DNA of 7,050 nucleotides from Bacteroidales bacterium UBA4912 (GTDB taxonomy: Bacteria; Bacteroidota; Bacteroidia; Bacteroidales; Dysgonomonadaceae). Positions 5,869 through 7,050 of the stretch are shown here, piece after piece (positions within the stretch are counted from its first letter, which is position 1; every line of letters begins with the position of its first letter). The DNA lies in contig DHCC01000004.1 of NCBI GenBank assembly GCA_002398875.1, forward strand, positions 18,262-25,311. Direction: 5' to 3'. The position numbers and the translations under genes were made by a program. Under the pieces are notes generated by a model. That model had not been told where the DNA came from. It worked only from the letters and a program-made list of their open reading frames with translations, and did no database searches.

Positions 5869-7050
5869 TTACATCATTCCGCCCATTCCACCGCCTGCAG
5901 GCATTTGAGGAACAGGATTTTCTTCTTTCTTATCAGTGATTACACATTCTGTTGTCAGGAACATTCCTGCAATTGAAGCTGCATTTTCAAGAGCAACACG
6001 AGTAACTTTAGTTGGATCGATTACACCTGTTTCATACAGATCTTCATATTTGTCATTAGCAGCGTTGTATCCATAATCGCCTTTACCTTCGCGAACTTTC
6101 TGAACTACAACAGCTCCTTCTTTTCCTGCATTGGCTACAATCTGACGAAGTGGTTCTTCTACTGCACGTATTACAATTTCGATACCGGTTGTCTCGTCAT
6201 CATTATCACCCTTCAGATCTTCAAGCGACTCAATTGCACGAAGATATGCAACACCACCACCAGGAACAGTTCCTTCTTCTACTGCTGCACGTGTGGCAGA
6301 CAAAGCATCCTGAACACGGTCTTTTTTCTCTTTCATCTCTACTTCAGAGTTAGCTCCAACGTAAAGAACTGCAACACCACCGGCTAATTTAGCCAAACGT
6401 TCCTGTAATTTTTCACGATCATAGTCTGAAGTTGTTTTCTCAATCTGAGCGCGGATCTGACCAATACGGCTCTGGATTGCATCTTTTTCGCCAAGACCAT
6501 TAACTATTGTTGTGTTGTCCTTGTCGATTGTTACCTTTTCAGCTGACCCAAGCATATCAAGATCGGCATTCTCAAGAGTAAGTCCTTTTTCTTCAGAAAT
6601 TACTGTACCACCTGTAAGTATTGCGATGTCCTCAAGCATCTCTTTTCTGCGATCACCAAATCCGGGTGCCTTAACTGCAGCAATCTTAAGTGATCCACGT
6701 AGACGGTTTACAACTAATGTTGTCAGTGCTTCTGAATCTATATCTTCTGCAATTATTAATAGAGGCTTACCTGTTTGAATACTTTTTTCCAAGATTGGAA
6801 GAAGATCTTTAATAGCTGAGATTTTCTTATCGTGGATAAGAATTAACGGATTTTCGAAATCAACCTTCATTGATTCTGTATCTGTCACAAAGTAAGGTGA
6901 GATATAACCACGATCGAATTGCATTCCTTCTACTACATCAACATAAGTATCTGTACCTTTGGACTCTTCAACAGTGATCACTCCTTCTTTGCTTACTTTC
7001 TGCATTGCTTCAGCAATAAGCCTACCTATACTCTCGTCGCCATTAGCTGA
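5869..7050 (-). CDS. groEL: Chaperonin GroEL (Hsp60), C-terminal 393 residues; 5' end outside window
   Basis: The frame is open from the right edge: codons 7050-7006 give SANGDESIGRLIAEA, continuing into MQKVSKEGVITVEE, so the internal Met at 7005 is not the start. Stop TAA at 5871-5869. GroEL forms the double-ring cytosolic folding chamber that works with GroES and ATP. Aligned with E. coli GroEL, the fragment begins near residue 151 and keeps key positions: hinge VVEGMQFDRGY (G192), apical substrate-binding Y199, S201, Y203, F204, L234, L237, L259, V263 and V264, the catalytic Asp in VQDALSATR (D398) and the ATP-contacting GGG (414-416). It ends in a short Gly/Met tail, GGGMGGMM. About 150 N-terminal residues are missing, giving a predicted full length of about 543. 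groES would be expected further right, outside the window. No odd residues or frame breaks are seen. Confidence 0.98.
   Translation of the reverse strand, partial: SANGDESIGRLIAEAMQKVSKEGVITVEESKGTDTYVDVVEGMQFDRGYISPYFVTDTESMKVDFENPLILIHDKKISAIKDLLPILEKSIQTGKPLLIIAEDIDSEALTTLVVNRLRGSLKIAAVKAPGFGDRRKEMLEDIAILTGGTVISEEKGLTLENADLDMLGSAEKVTIDKDNTTIVNGLGEKDAIQSRIGQIRAQIEKTTSDYDREKLQERLAKLAGGVAVLYVGANSEVEMKEKKDRVQDALSATRAAVEEGTVPGGGVAYLRAIESLEDLKGDNDDETTGIEIVIRAVEEPLRQIVANAGKEGAVVVQKVREGKGDYGYNAANDKYEDLYETGVIDPTKVTRVALENAASIAGMFLTTECVITDKKEENPVPQMPAGGGMGGMM

Noticed and set aside
5869..7005. GroEL starting at the Met at 7005.
   Set aside because: The frame continues to the right edge with conserved GroEL residues (SANGDESIGRLIAEA), so this Met is internal and the gene is cut by the window.

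Overview
The window looks like a chromosomal segment from a member of the Bacteroidota, most likely order Bacteroidales. Three things support this: the GroEL sequence with its short GGMGGMM tail, a TonB-dependent receptor with an N-terminal carboxypeptidase-regulatory-like domain, and promoters of the Bacteroides type (TTTG, about 20 bases, TAnnTTTG) with no strong Shine-Dalgarno sequences. The family or genus cannot be fixed from the sequence alone. DNA between genes is very AT-rich. All four genes lie on the minus strand, so the region reads from right to left.

Right to left: (1) 7050-5869 is the C-terminal 393 residues of the chaperonin GroEL; its first ~150 residues lie outside the window. 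It ends in a strong intrinsic terminator (5791-5842). (2) After an AT-rich gap of 295 bases comes a single large gene (5573-2274) for a 1099-residue Oar-like TonB-dependent outer-membrane protein, with its own candidate promoter and a very good terminator (2157-2204). It has no SusD partner beside it. (3) A 442-base gap holds this terminator, an unusual array of 11-base repeats arranged around a centre of symmetry (about 2015-2128), and a near-consensus promoter overlapped by a 17-base palindrome. (4) Then come a 215-residue carbohydrate-binding family 9-like protein (1831-1184) and, 107 bases further on, a sugar kinase of the aminoglycoside-phosphotransferase fold resembling N-acetylhexosamine 1-kinase (1076 to beyond position 1). 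The kinase runs off the left edge and probably lacks only a few C-terminal residues.

Functionally the window has three transcription units: a housekeeping chaperonin, a stand-alone outer-membrane receptor, and a probable two-gene carbohydrate unit (binding module plus sugar kinase) that seems to share one promoter. No mobile element, CRISPR array, tRNA or rRNA was seen. The genes belong to recognisable families. The least explained part is the repeat array and palindrome in the 1832-2273 gap.
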